DNA of 50,238 nt from Persicirhabdus sediminis (lineage in GTDB: Bacteria; Verrucomicrobiota; Verrucomicrobiia; Verrucomicrobiales; Akkermansiaceae), in contig NZ_JAENIM010000031.1 in NCBI RefSeq assembly GCF_016595495.1, forward strand, positions 1-50,238. The letters are read 5' to 3'. Under the pieces are notes generated by a model that worked only from the letters and a program-made list of their open reading frames with translations, did not search any database and was not told where the DNA came from. Position 1 is the first letter of the stretch. Every line of letters starts with the position of its first letter. This document shows, in pieces, positions 27,108-36,908 of the stretch. Both the position numbers and the translations under genes were made by a program.

Positions 27108-27737
27108 TTAGCCGGCCCACTTGAGTCGTTTACATAGCTGTTTGCATGAAGCACCTACTTTTTTCAACTGCGAGTAGGCGAAGCGCGACAGGAATAGCGC
27201 AAAAATGACGAGGGCGAGGAAGGCAAAAAACGCGATAGCTGGGTTGAGCGCCATGAGCGAAAGCCCGCCGATGACGATGGTATCTTCAGCCACGCTGGCC
27301 CCGACGCTGGTGGCAGTATTAGTCGTCGGTTCAGGGATGAGGTTTGTCACTAGGCGCATGCCGGCTTTTGCCGAATGAGTAAGCAGCGATGTGCCGCCAG
27401 CTAACATCGCCGCGATGACGGTGATGCTAGGGTCCATTTTTCCTAAGGCAGCTAGAGCGAGCATGATGCCGCCAGCTGGACGGATCACAGTGTGAATGCT
27501 ATCCCAGGTGCTGTCGACCCAAGGGACTTTATCGGCAAAAAATTCGATGAGAAAGAGGACGCCAGCAACGCCAAGAACCCAATCGTTGCCCAGCGTGGCA
27601 AGTGCCATATGCTGTTCAGCCAGCTCTACCCACTGGAAACGCACCGCGATTCCAGCTAGGAATACGGTTAGGTAAAGGTTGAGTCCAGCTAGCGAGGCAA
27701 AGCCGAGGGCTAGTCCGAGTTGCTCGATGATTTCCAT
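27108..27737 (-). CDS. DUF4126 membrane protein
   Basis: 209 aa of almost entirely hydrophobic segments. Features are GLALGFASLAGLNLYLTVF at the start, FFADKVPWVDS near residue 67 and SAKAGMRLVTN, which I recognise as the DUF4126 pattern. No function is known. It is co-oriented with tmk (gap 68 bp). Confidence 0.75.
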   Translation of the reverse strand: MEIIEQLGLALGFASLAGLNLYLTVFLAGIAVRFQWVELAEQHMALATLGNDWVLGVAGVLFLIEFFADKVPWVDSTWDSIHTVIRPAGGIMLALAALGKMDPSITVIAAMLAGGTSLLTHSAKAGMRLVTNLIPEPTTNTATSVGASVAEDTIVIGGLSLMALNPAIAFFAFLALVIFALFLSRFAYSQLKKVGASCKQLCKRLKWAG

Positions 27738-27805
27738 AACTTAGGAAGGTAAACCAGATATGATCACTAAGCGATGGTGAAATCCGCTGGATTTTGTAAC
27801 GATGA

Positions 27806-28426
27806 TTATTTGCTGGCTGATTTCAGTTGGCTGCGAGCGAGTTCTAGCAGTTGGCTGTGAATTTCCTCAATGCTGCCTGTACTTGGAACCACTCGGGCAA
27901 ATGGTTCAGGTTTGAGCGATAGGAAAATATCTCGGCAGCGGCGCAAGTTTTCCGCTTTTTCAAAGTCGTTAGTGGTATCACCCCGCAGGCCAATGCGCTG
28001 GTGGGCACTTTCCACATCGAGGTCGAGGATGAGCAACAAATCTGGCTGGGGGGCAAAGGCCTCATTTTTTTCGCGAATCATTGTTGGATCTAGTCCGCGA
28101 GCGCCTTGGTAGGCCATGGTGGAAAAATAGTAGCGATCGAGAATGACAATTTTCCCCTCAGCCAGCGCGGGTAAAATCAGCTGGTCGAGGTGCTCGGCTC
28201 TATCTTTGAGAAAGAGGTCGAGTTCGTCATCTATCGACAGTCTGCCAGTGCTCGCGCTTTCGCGTAATACTTTTCCGTACTGGCCATTCGTCGGTTCAAA
28301 ACTTTGCACCACCTCGTGACCATCGGCTCGCAGAGCCTCGGCTAGCATTCTAACTTGAGTCGATTTTCCCGTTCCATCGATGCCTTCGATGACGATAAAT
28401 GTGCCGCGATTAGGTGAGTCTTGCAT
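27806..28426 (-). CDS. tmk: Thymidylate kinase
   Basis: 206 aa. It phosphorylates dTMP to dTDP with ATP. The Walker A loop is GIDGTGKST (15-23), the DRYYFSTMAYQGARG motif carries the dTMP-binding and LID-type residues, and length fits the family. The 28427-28661 gap upstream is shared with a divergent gene and shows no certain promoter. Confidence 0.95.
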   Translation of the reverse strand: MQDSPNRGTFIVIEGIDGTGKSTQVRMLAEALRADGHEVVQSFEPTNGQYGKVLRESASTGRLSIDDELDLFLKDRAEHLDQLILPALAEGKIVILDRYYFSTMAYQGARGLDPTMIREKNEAFAPQPDLLLILDLDVESAHQRIGLRGDTTNDFEKAENLRRCRDIFLSLKPEPFARVVPSTGSIEEIHSQLLELARSQLKSASK

Positions 28427-28661
28427 AGTTGTTGGCCAACTAGATCACAGCTGGCGTGCATGGAGAATCACAAAGTCAGAATGGGTCATGATTTTTGATC
28501 GTTTGTTCGCTGGCTGGGAGCCCCCCTGATAGGGTAATTATATCACTGAAGAGCAGATGATAGCTTGTCTTATAAGCGGTCAAAGGTGCTAGAATCAATC
28601 AAACAATTCCAGAAAGCTCGCTTGCTTATGGTGGAAATTTGGGGTGTTCTTATATCAGCAA

Positions 28662-29876
28662 ATGAACATGGAAGATCACCCAGCAAATCGGATTAGCGAC
28701 CCAGACGAACTAGCAGCCGCACGCAAACTCGAAGAAGAGCGCGTCAAGGCTATGAGCGCAGCACCACGGCTCGCTGTTGAGCCTAGGCGTCGTGTTAGCA
28801 AAAAAGCGGAAGCACAACTAGATCCCCAAGCTCAACCAGCAGTTGTTCCTGTAGAACCAGCTCCCACTGTGGAGCGTGATGTTGGCATTTCCGAACAGGA
28901 AGTGCGTAGAAAGCAGATTGGCAAAATGCGCCGGGACAACGTCGTTTTTGAAAAACGCCAACGCACCAAGTCACCCGAGCAAAGGGAAGAGGAGCAGTGG
29001 GCGACGGAGCAGAAGCGCACAGACAAAGGCGTTTCTGGAAAATTCGTAAAGTATTCCTTCTTTGCTGTTGTCGGTTTTGCCGTGGTTATTTTGAGCATTG
29101 TGGCCCTGGTGAATAAAAAGGCGCCGGAGGAAGTGGTCGAACAGCCAGAAGTTAGCTACCCATACTCAGAGGAGGCCTTGCTGGAAGATGACAAAGACGA
29201 GCTATGGTTCCATGAAAATTCTAACCGTATCCATGAGTTAGCACTTCAACAGCTCAAGGATTTTTACAAAGCCGAAGATACGGACAACATGCGCAGTGCT
29301 GCTAGACTGCTGCGCTCTGACGACAGCTTTACCTCTTCAGCTGCGCAATATTACTTTTTCCCACGTCTACGATTGGACGACGACCGCAACATCCATTGGG
29401 GGGTAAAAGCAAATGGCGCCAATTCTTACCTCATTCTGAATGGTGTAGAAAAAGATTTCATGCCAGCTAGTGTGTATTTTGTACGAGATGGAGATGGGCT
29501 GAAAATCGACTGGGACGCGTCAGTTTGCTTTAGCGATATTCCATTTTCTGACCTAGAAGAATATCAAGAAAACCGCGCGTTAATTATGCGTGGAATTCTA
29601 GCAAAGCGTGGTGATTTGTACTTAGGGCCATATACAGCAGACGAGTACTCAGCCTATACATTTTCCTCTGTAGATAAGTCAAAATATGTCTGGGTATATG
29701 TGGAGAAAGACTCAGCCGATGACGAGCAGCTCAAGGACATGCTCAACTACGGGCGTTTTGTAATGAACTTACGCAAAGGGACTCAAGCTACATTAAAGCT
29801 GGCAAGAGGCCGAGATTCATTGGATAACCAATACGAGCTGCGCAGCATCGTTAGCGACGGCTGGGTCTGTGAATAA
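28662..29876 (+). CDS. Membrane-anchored protein, related to the next gene (A)
   Basis: About 404 aa: a charged, basic cytosolic N-terminal part (about 1-130), one membrane helix (YSFFAVVGFAVVILSIVALV), then an extracytoplasmic domain. The C-terminal domain has the pattern LRLDDDRNIHWGVKANG...GDGLKIDWDASVCF, which parallels the next gene's DIDGNSGIETRW...EGELKLDWEALVKF. The two therefore look like paralogues or diverged partners. The ATG at 28662 is preferred; a GTG at 28644 is in frame. Function unknown. Confidence 0.6.
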   Translation: MNMEDHPANRISDPDELAAARKLEEERVKAMSAAPRLAVEPRRRVSKKAEAQLDPQAQPAVVPVEPAPTVERDVGISEQEVRRKQIGKMRRDNVVFEKRQRTKSPEQREEEQWATEQKRTDKGVSGKFVKYSFFAVVGFAVVILSIVALVNKKAPEEVVEQPEVSYPYSEEALLEDDKDELWFHENSNRIHELALQQLKDFYKAEDTDNMRSAARLLRSDDSFTSSAAQYYFFPRLRLDDDRNIHWGVKANGANSYLILNGVEKDFMPASVYFVRDGDGLKIDWDASVCFSDIPFSDLEEYQENRALIMRGILAKRGDLYLGPYTADEYSAYTFSSVDKSKYVWVYVEKDSADDEQLKDMLNYGRFVMNLRKGTQATLKLARGRDSLDNQYELRSIVSDGWVCE

Positions 29877-29885
29877 AATCAAATT

Positions 29886-31127
29886 ATGAGTCAAGGGTTC
29901 TATCATTGTCACGTTTGCGGTGAATTTTTCAAATCACCTGTGCCTCGGGCTATCGGCGGATTATGTCCAAATTGCAAACAACCACCGGAGAGCTCACCTG
30001 AGCAAAACGCCGCTAAGGCAGCCGATGAACCCTTTGATGATACCTCATTCCAGAGCGCGGAGAGCTTCGCGCTGACGGAAGAACAAATCGAAAACGCGCG
30101 CCATCACGAGAGCCATGAGCTCAAAAAGAAGCTGAAAAAACAACTGCGGTCGCGGCTGATTTTGTCGGCTTGTTGGGCCAGCATCCTCATCGGCGCGATT
30201 GCCTTTTTTGAAATAACTCGCGATATCGCTGAAGAAGAGGTCGACGAGCGTGATAAACAAGCTGAGCTCGAAGAGGTGCTGGCTGCGCGCAAACGCATGC
30301 GCGAGCAGAACTACGTGCGCAATGTAGCGCCAAAGGCACACAGGATTCTAGCTGGCTACCTGAACAGCCGGGACCAAATCAAACGGACTCAGTTAGTGAT
30401 GGATAGTACGCGGCTGGCTCCTATCATGGTTTCTTATTACGACAGCCATCCGGCGATGAGCGTGAAACCTAAAGACCTTGATCTCAAATACTATCGTTAT
30501 GTTGATATTGACGGCAACTCAGGCATTGAGACTCGCTGGTCAGCTGATGGGGCGGAAGAATTTGAAGCCTTCTTCCTCGATCAAGAAGGTGAGTTGAAGT
30601 TAGATTGGGAAGCTCTGGTGAAATTCAATTCTCGTTCGTGGCCATTGTTTGCCACGGGGAAAGCTGGCGATGAAGGTGAGTTTCGCCTGTACCTGAGAAA
30701 ACACCAATACGAAGGTGCTACGGAGAACTCAGACATCGTGCTCGACCTCTATTCACCTACACTCACGGGCATTGGTTCCATTGGTGGCGTAGAAAAAGTT
30801 TGTCGTGTCTCACGTGATTCAGAGGTTGGCGAGAAGCTTGTCGAGCTGATAGAAGATTACAACAAAGGCAAAGCGGCCTTTGGTTCTGGATTGGTGAAAT
30901 CTGATCCAATCAACTACATGCGCGCGCGGGTGAAGCTTCGCCTCGTTGCAGAAGGCAACTTGATGCGCATTGAGATGGTCGACGTGCTAGCTAACCACTG
31001 GAAGGCAAATAGCCTGCCAGCTGGATTTGGCGATGACGACGGCGTGCTAGAAAGCAAACCACTGAGTGTGGAAGATTTCGAAGAAGGCGCTGATAGTAAG
31101 ATGCCTAACGTCGAGATTTTACAGTAA
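29886..31127 (+). CDS. Zinc-ribbon membrane protein, related to the previous gene (B)
   Basis: 413 aa: N-terminal zinc ribbon (CHVCGEFF...CPNCK), acidic linker, membrane helix near residue 95 (LILSACWASILIGAIAFF) and an extracytoplasmic domain resembling that of the previous gene. It starts nine bases after it, so they are co-transcribed. The combination suggests a sensory or assembly role, but nothing more specific is supported. Confidence 0.6.
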   Translation: MSQGFYHCHVCGEFFKSPVPRAIGGLCPNCKQPPESSPEQNAAKAADEPFDDTSFQSAESFALTEEQIENARHHESHELKKKLKKQLRSRLILSACWASILIGAIAFFEITRDIAEEEVDERDKQAELEEVLAARKRMREQNYVRNVAPKAHRILAGYLNSRDQIKRTQLVMDSTRLAPIMVSYYDSHPAMSVKPKDLDLKYYRYVDIDGNSGIETRWSADGAEEFEAFFLDQEGELKLDWEALVKFNSRSWPLFATGKAGDEGEFRLYLRKHQYEGATENSDIVLDLYSPTLTGIGSIGGVEKVCRVSRDSEVGEKLVELIEDYNKGKAAFGSGLVKSDPINYMRARVKLRLVAEGNLMRIEMVDVLANHWKANSLPAGFGDDDGVLESKPLSVEDFEEGADSKMPNVEILQ

Positions 31128-31130
31128 ACA

Positions 31131-31153
31131 TCAGCTGGATAATTTCCAGCTGA
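31131..31153. terminator. Bidirectional hairpin built from the CAGCTGG motif
   Basis: Perfect inverted repeat TCAGCTGGA-taatt-TCCAGCTGA between two convergent genes (stops at 31127 and 31170). It is placed to terminate both strands, though T-runs are short. Confidence 0.6.
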
Positions 31154-31169
31154 GCTACATTTGCTCCGC

Positions 31170-32072
31170 CTATAAAATGGCGGATTTCATCAGCTTGGTA
31201 TTTGGCTGTTGGCCAAACCAAGTTTCAAAGGCCAGTGCGCCCTGATGAACTAACATTGAAAGCCCGTTGCTAGTTTTGCAGCCGGTTTCAGCCGCAGCAG
31301 CCATCAGGCTGGTTACGGGTGGATTGTAAATCGCATCGTAAACTAGCTGGCTGGCATCGATGAGCTGCGCGTCCATCGGCAGTGGATCATCGCTTTTCAG
31401 CCCAAGTGAGGTTGCATTGATAATCAGCTGGCTAGATTTTACTAGCTCGCCAAATGAACTATCAGTTGGAGCTACGGCATGGATGTTAGCTGGATCTAGC
31501 TGGAGCTGTTGGATGAGCTCGTCTCGTACAGCTTCCACTTTGGCCACCGTGCGGTTAGCAAGCGTGAGCTGCGGGCAGCCAGCGCGAGCGCACTGAGTGG
31601 CGATTGCCTTACCAGCACCACCGCCAGCACCGACAATCAAAACCTTGAGGTCTTTGAGTTCGACGCCAAAATCATCTTTGATGGCATTGAGCAGGCCGGG
31701 GCCGTCGGTATTGTGACCGTGCACGCCATCGTCTGAAAATGTTAGTGTATTACATACGCCAAGCGCACGAGCATCGTCGCTCAGCTGGGTGCAGTTTTCA
31801 AAGGCCTCTTGTTTGTGAGGCACGGTGACATTGCAGCCGATAAATCCCAGCTGGCGCATTCTATCAATCGCCTCGTTGAGCATTCCAGGCTCAACTTCCA
31901 GGCGAATGTATCGGCAGTCGATGTCCAGCTCGTCTAAAGCAGCTTGATGCATCTGCGGCGAAGCAGAGTGCTTGATCGGGTAGCCTAACACAGCCAGCTT
32001 GGCTGGTTTGTCAGCTCCGGCATCGAGTGTTTGGCGATCGCATAGATCAGCTAGCGTATAGACGGCTTTCAT
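31170..32072 (-). CDS. aroE: Shikimate dehydrogenase
   Basis: 300 aa. It reduces 3-dehydroshikimate to shikimate with NADPH. Seen: YPIKHSASPQMHQAA substrate site, NVTVPHKQ with the catalytic Lys, NTDGPGL, and the GAGGGAGKA nucleotide-binding loop. The order gltX-aroE with a 24-bp gap suggests one transcript. Confidence 0.95.
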   Translation of the reverse strand: MKAVYTLADLCDRQTLDAGADKPAKLAVLGYPIKHSASPQMHQAALDELDIDCRYIRLEVEPGMLNEAIDRMRQLGFIGCNVTVPHKQEAFENCTQLSDDARALGVCNTLTFSDDGVHGHNTDGPGLLNAIKDDFGVELKDLKVLIVGAGGGAGKAIATQCARAGCPQLTLANRTVAKVEAVRDELIQQLQLDPANIHAVAPTDSSFGELVKSSQLIINATSLGLKSDDPLPMDAQLIDASQLVYDAIYNPPVTSLMAAAAETGCKTSNGLSMLVHQGALAFETWFGQQPNTKLMKSAIL

Positions 32073-32096
32073 CGTTTGTTAGTGATTGGTGATAGT

Positions 32097-33410
32097 TTAG
32101 CCAAGTAGCTCGAGCGTGCGCTGAACACGACGGATGCTTTCGTCTTTGCCGAGGATATCGAGGATGTCGCCGAGGTCAGGGCCGCCAGCTTTACCGCTGA
32201 GCGCCACACGTGTTGGGAACATCAGTTGGCCAGGTTTGGCGCCTTCTGCTTTAGCGGTTGCGCCGATGGTTGCTTTAGCTTCACTCCAGTCAGTGAGCCC
32301 AGCAAAGGCTTCAGCCAGCTTAGCTAGCAGTGGTTTGGCGAGAGCATTTTTCTCTAACTTAGCCAGCGCGTCTTCAGCAAATACGTAGTCTTCTTTGAGG
32401 AAAAACTCGATGGCTTCAGGGATCTCCTTGAGCAGAGAAACTTTTTCCTGCACAGATGCGGCGATAGTGGTGAAGTTTTCTGGCAGCTCACCAAAGGCCT
32501 CGAGGGCAAATGGTTTTGCGGCTTCGGCAAATTCCTCAGCGCTGAGTTTGAGCAAGTGCTGTTGGTTGACCCACGCACATTTTTCGATATCAAATTTTCC
32601 AGGTGAGCGGTTCACACCTTCCAAGCTGAAGCGCTCGACGATCTCGTTGATAGAGAAAATCTCGCTATCATCTTTAGGCGACCAACCAAGCAGTGAGATG
32701 AAATTGAACACCGCTTCTGGAAGGAATCCTTCTGGCGCGTAGGTTCCAACAGCTGCACCCTGATCGCGCTTGCTCATCTTTGAGCCGTCCATGTTGAGGA
32801 TCAGCGGAAGGTGAGCGTACTTTGGTGGCTCAACGCCAAAGGCCTCAAACAATTGCAGGTGCTTTGGTGTATTCATTAGGTGATCGTCACCGCGGATCAC
32901 GTGGGTGATGCCCATCGTTAGATCGTCTACCACATTTACAAAATGGAATACGTAGGAGCCGTCGGAGCGTTTCACCACCATGTCTGGGGTATTAGATTCG
33001 TCGGTGTAGTCGACGGTCACCTCGCCGCAGATCATGTCCTGCATCACCATTGGCTTGCGCTCAAAGCGGAAACGCCAGGCACCTTCGTCCTCATAGACGC
33101 GGCCAGCTTCTTCCAGCTTGGCAAACCATTCGTTGTAAATTTCATCGCGCTGGCTCTGGTAGTACGGTCCGTGCTCGCCGCCAGTTTCTGGTCCCTCATC
33201 GTCGTTGAGTCCCAGCCAGTTCATGCTGTCAAAGATGGCGCGACGCGCTTCTTCGGTATTGCGTTCTTTATCGGTGTCCTCCACGCGCAGGATAAATTCA
33301 CCACCATGTTTGCGGGCATACAGCCAGTTAAACAATGCGGTGCGGGCGCCACCAATATGTAGGTAGCCAGTCGGCGAAGGAGCAAATCGTGTTCGTACTA
33401 CAGTTTCCAC
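32097..33410 (-). CDS. gltX: Glutamyl-tRNA synthetase
   Basis: 437 aa class I synthetase that charges tRNA-Glu. HIGH is HIGG at 18-21, and KMSKR is at 211-215, with the catalytic domain and the alpha-helical anticodon-binding domain in the usual order. Length is a little shorter than common GltX (about 470). It is followed directly by aroE. Confidence 0.95.
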   Translation of the reverse strand: METVVRTRFAPSPTGYLHIGGARTALFNWLYARKHGGEFILRVEDTDKERNTEEARRAIFDSMNWLGLNDDEGPETGGEHGPYYQSQRDEIYNEWFAKLEEAGRVYEDEGAWRFRFERKPMVMQDMICGEVTVDYTDESNTPDMVVKRSDGSYVFHFVNVVDDLTMGITHVIRGDDHLMNTPKHLQLFEAFGVEPPKYAHLPLILNMDGSKMSKRDQGAAVGTYAPEGFLPEAVFNFISLLGWSPKDDSEIFSINEIVERFSLEGVNRSPGKFDIEKCAWVNQQHLLKLSAEEFAEAAKPFALEAFGELPENFTTIAASVQEKVSLLKEIPEAIEFFLKEDYVFAEDALAKLEKNALAKPLLAKLAEAFAGLTDWSEAKATIGATAKAEGAKPGQLMFPTRVALSGKAGGPDLGDILDILGKDESIRRVQRTLELLG

Positions 33411-33540
33411 CTCGCTGCTTTACTACGTCAAAGGCTAGCTGGCAAGAACCAGCTGTGCGCATTCTCATCTAGCTGGCCAATTCAATGGGGCGAATTTTAT
33501 TCCGCGTGCGATGTCAGCGGGTCGCAGATGCCTCTCGTCA

Positions 33541-34200
33541 GCTGGGAAATCCCCCAGAAAAACCCGAAAATTTTCATGAAAAACGGCTGGAATGCATATA
33601 AATACGATGCACTGAGTATTCTGTGATAAAAAATGCCGTGCATTTTTTTTGCAGCCAAACCCGGAGGGTTTATGGATTTTAGCCGTGGGTCAAGGAGCGC
33701 AGCGAGTGGCACCCACAGGCAGGAGTTCAATCGTTGATCTGCCGAAGGTAGAGTGGAACGGGCTAGCGAGCCAGTCAGCCTGAAGGTGATGCTAGCAGCG
33801 GCTGGGAAATACTCGGGAAAAACCCGAAAATTTTTACGAGAAACGGCTGGAATGCCTATAAATACGATGCACTGAGTATTCTGTGATAAAAAATGCCGTG
33901 CATTTTTTTCACGGATTTTAGCCGTGGGTCAGGGAGCGCAGCGAGTGCCACCCAGGGCAGGAGTTCAATCGTTGATCTGCCGAAGGTAGAATGGAATGGG
34001 CTAGCGAGCCAGTCAGCCTGAAGGTGATGGTTGCAGCGGCTGGGAAATGCTCGGAAAAACCCGAAATTTTTTACGAGAAACGGCTGGAATGCCTATAAAT
34101 ACGATGCACTGAGTATTTTGTGATAAAAAATGCCGTGCATTTTTTTGCAGCCAAACCTTGAAGGTTTACGGATTTTAGCTAGGTGGTGATGGTTTTGTCA
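33541..34200. repeat. Three tandem ~250-bp repeats with RAYT-type hairpin (type N)
   Basis: Units start at 33541, 33801 and 34039 with GCTGGGAAAT. Each continues through AACCCGAAAA, CGGCTGGAATGC, ATACGATGCACTGAGTAT and the hairpin AAAAAATGC-cgt-GCATTTTTT (33628-33649, 33888-33909, 34125-34146). Units 1 and 2 then hold a segment ending in AGCCTGAAGGTGATG. The hairpin is the reverse complement of the one upstream of the RAYT gene, so these are probable RAYT substrates. No gene is supported. Confidence 0.8.
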
Positions 34201-34578
34201 GTGGGCGGAAGCGCGTTGATGGGAATTCCATTTCCCCTTCGGGGGACGCATGGTTTTTTGGGCGAACCACGGGTTGCACTCGCTTGGGCTCGTTGACCCG
34301 CGGCTAAATTCTGTAAGCCCTCCGGGCTAGCGAGTCAGTTGAACCAGCTGGCGATGGTCATTTTTAGTTAACTGCGTGTTAGCTGGCGCCGGTTCTAGCA
34401 CACTTTCAGCGTGCGGGGTGTTGTTGATGCCAAACCCACGGCTGAAGCCGCGGGCTTTGTTCTGCAGCGCTTTCAGCGCGGAATGGTCCTGGGTGGTTCC
34501 AGCTGGGGTGGTTCTTTCTAGCTGATCATGGTCTAGCTAGCGTTTTGATTTCAGTTCTCATGTCAGAGATTTGGGCAC
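34201..34578. other. Intergenic stretch without gene
   Basis: Contains further dispersed-repeat fragments (CCGCGGCTAAATTC, GCCCTCCGGGCT, CCACGGCTGAAGCCGCGG) and several CCAGCTGG/CTAGCTAG motifs. I see no coding signal. Confidence 0.5.
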
Positions 34579-34610
34579 AAAAAAAACAGGCCGCTGGGAT
34601 GGCGGCCTGT
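34579..34610 (-). terminator. Terminator of the nrf operon
   Basis: ACAGGCCGC pairs with GCGGCCTGT across a 7-nt loop and is followed, on the minus strand, by a run of eight T. It is about 100 bp downstream of the nrfA stop at 34711. Confidence 0.85.
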
Positions 34611-34710
34611 TGGAGATTGGTTTTCCAGCTGGCTGGAAATCGACTAGCTGGAGATTGTTTGCTAGAATGTGGCCAGCTAGCAGTCTAGCTGGCTGAGCTA
34701 CTAGTGATGA

Positions 34711-36222
34711 TTAGTAGTCGCTCTTTTTGTCGTCGACGTTTGCTGGCGTGTCCATTTTGCTTTGGCGCTCGGCAGCTTTTTTGTCCCACTCAGGGAAGAT
34801 TTCTTTCTTCGCCTTTTGTTTCATTTCTTCTTCCATGGCCATGTCTAGGCCGATGTAGGCTTGTGCTTTGGCTTTGCTAGAAATGTCAGGAAGTGGCACT
34901 GGATCTGTAACTCCGTGAGTCCAGAGGATCTTGGCGAGCAGGCGGCGTGATTCCTCGGCTTTTTGGATGGATGTGCCGAGTACTTCCAGCGCGGTATTAG
35001 GTGCGTGGAATCCTGATCCGTTAGCAGCAGCTACCCAGTCCCAGCGCCACTGAGCGTGACGGATGAGGGTGAGGGCAGGTTTCATTTCCTCTTCGGTAGC
35101 ACCAGCATCCCAAGCGGCTTTGGCTTCGATGTGGGCGGTGGCCAATGTTTGCTCGACGATCTTTCTCAACCCCATGACTTTTTCTTGGCGTGAGTAGACG
35201 TTTTCTAGCAATGTTTGCTCGCTCTGGCGGTGACAAACTTGGCATGAGTTCGCTACGTTGTTGAGTGGGCTCTGGATTTTGTGGTCGGTGAATTTGACCG
35301 CACCTTCGCTCTTGTAAGGCATGTGACAGTCGGCACATGAAACGCCGCGCTCGGCGTGGATGCCGGTCATGTAGAGCTCGTAATCTGGGTGCTGAGCTTT
35401 CAGCATTGGCGCTTTACTCAGCTTGTGAGTCCAGTCGCTAAACTCGATCTCATCGTAGTATTCTTCCATGGATTCAGCAGAGAAGCCTTTATCCCATGGG
35501 AAGGTGAGGTAGTTCTTTTTGCCGTCGCTTTTATCAAAGTAATATTCCACGTGACACTGGGCACAGACCAATGAACGCATCTCGTTGTGAGTGGCGTCGT
35601 TGATGTCTTCGCCGCGGCGAGCGAGTGCTTCCGCTAGCGCTGGGCGAGAAATGCGCAGGTTCATGTTTTTAGGATCGTGACAGTCTTGGCAACCGATGGT
35701 GTTGACGATCTCGTGGCCGCGGTCAAACCAGCTGCCATCGTAAAATTCAGCCACACCTTGTTCTTCCATCACGCGAGGCACGTCTGTGCTCTTACAGCTC
35801 CAGCATGTGGATGGCATGCCAGCGTTGGTGCGGTAGGTATTGCGAATATCTTCCACGGCGTAGTAGTGGCCGCGTCCTTGTTCGTAATCTTTAGCAAAAC
35901 CGTATCCGGCCCAGAGAACGACGAGGTTTGGATAATCTTCGAGGTAGTCGCGGTGGGCACCGCCGCCATTGAGACTGCGGAATGAGGTGTCCTTAGTATC
36001 CATGTAGGTCTCGTATTGGCGCGGGAAATTGGCGCCCCATACTTCGTTACGTGGTTCCCAATCGGCAATCGGATTGACCATGCCAATTTGTTTTGCCTCA
36101 GATCGGCGTTCCATGATGGAGCTAGCTAGCAGGCCAGCCACAATGACTGCACCTACGGTGGCGCCGAAGACGAGCCAACCGACCCAGGGTTTTTTTTCTA
36201 CTGTATCGCTGATGCTTTTCAT
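34711..36222 (-). CDS. nrfA: Ammonia-forming cytochrome c nitrite reductase NrfA
   Basis: 503 aa pentahaem enzyme that reduces nitrite to ammonium with six electrons outside the cytoplasm. The active-site haem motif is CWSCK (140-144), the rare Lys-ligated motif, and the other four are CQDCH (178-182), CAQCH (220-224), CADCH (296-300) and CQVCH (327-331). NLRISRPALAEAL after haem 2 is also typical. The N-terminus has an uncleaved-looking membrane anchor (about 13-35). It starts three bases after nrfH ends. Confidence 0.97.
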   Translation of the reverse strand: MKSISDTVEKKPWVGWLVFGATVGAVIVAGLLASSIMERRSEAKQIGMVNPIADWEPRNEVWGANFPRQYETYMDTKDTSFRSLNGGGAHRDYLEDYPNLVVLWAGYGFAKDYEQGRGHYYAVEDIRNTYRTNAGMPSTCWSCKSTDVPRVMEEQGVAEFYDGSWFDRGHEIVNTIGCQDCHDPKNMNLRISRPALAEALARRGEDINDATHNEMRSLVCAQCHVEYYFDKSDGKKNYLTFPWDKGFSAESMEEYYDEIEFSDWTHKLSKAPMLKAQHPDYELYMTGIHAERGVSCADCHMPYKSEGAVKFTDHKIQSPLNNVANSCQVCHRQSEQTLLENVYSRQEKVMGLRKIVEQTLATAHIEAKAAWDAGATEEEMKPALTLIRHAQWRWDWVAAANGSGFHAPNTALEVLGTSIQKAEESRRLLAKILWTHGVTDPVPLPDISSKAKAQAYIGLDMAMEEEMKQKAKKEIFPEWDKKAAERQSKMDTPANVDDKKSDY

Positions 36223-36225
36223 TGC

Positions 36226-36855
36226 TTACTCTTGGTTTTTAAATTCGATGCTTTGTTTTTCTTTGAGCTCTTGGCTGAGCCATTTTGGCAATGGATCGCT
36301 AAGCTGGGGAACGCGTGCGTGTGGTACGGACGAGAGGCTGTTGACGCGACCGTGAGGTGTTTGGCGGTGGCAATCCCAGCACAAGGTGCCGTTGCCTGCT
36401 TCTGCGTCGTCAAAGCTGATGGCGAGGTGATTGGTATCGCCAAGAAGGTTTTCGTGGCAGCGGATGCAGTTTTCCTGAATCACACGCATGCCGGGTTCGT
36501 GAACTTGAATCACCTGCGGCTCTAAGCGGAAGGTGAACATGTAGCCGTGACGGGCGCCGTCTTTGGCTTTAAATAAGTACTTGCGTAAATAGTTGTCGTT
36601 AGGAACGTGACAGTCGTTACAAGTGGCTACCTTGGCGTGGCTGCCGCGTTGCCAGGTAGCATACTGCGGAGCCATGATGTGGCAGTTCATGCACGCTTCG
36701 GGCTCGTCGGATAAGTACGAGGTGGCATTAGAGATGTGCAGCACGCTGGCAGCGGTGCCAACAAGAATACCTAGCATGACAATAACTGGGAGCACCCAGC
36801 GCTTAGGAGGTTTGATCCAGTTGACTAACCGGGTGATGGAGTGAAACAGTTTCAT
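36226..36855 (-). CDS. nrfH: Tetrahaem quinol dehydrogenase NrfH
   Basis: About 209 aa membrane-anchored NapC/NirT-type cytochrome that takes electrons from menaquinol and hands them to NrfA. Four CXXCH motifs are visible (CMNCH, CNDCH, CIRCH, CWDCH), after one N-terminal helix (VLPVIVMLGILVGTAASVL). The ATG at 36855 (MKLFHSI) is preferred over a start at 36888 because the extra 11 residues are unlike the family. It is the electron-feeding partner of the adjacent nrfA. Confidence 0.95.
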   Translation of the reverse strand: MKLFHSITRLVNWIKPPKRWVLPVIVMLGILVGTAASVLHISNATSYLSDEPEACMNCHIMAPQYATWQRGSHAKVATCNDCHVPNDNYLRKYLFKAKDGARHGYMFTFRLEPQVIQVHEPGMRVIQENCIRCHENLLGDTNHLAISFDDAEAGNGTLCWDCHRQTPHGRVNSLSSVPHARVPQLSDPLPKWLSQELKEKQSIEFKNQE

Positions 36856-36908
36856 TTTGCAGCGCGATGAGCCACATCGCAAGGTCACAAGTAAACATAG
36901 GTTTGTGT

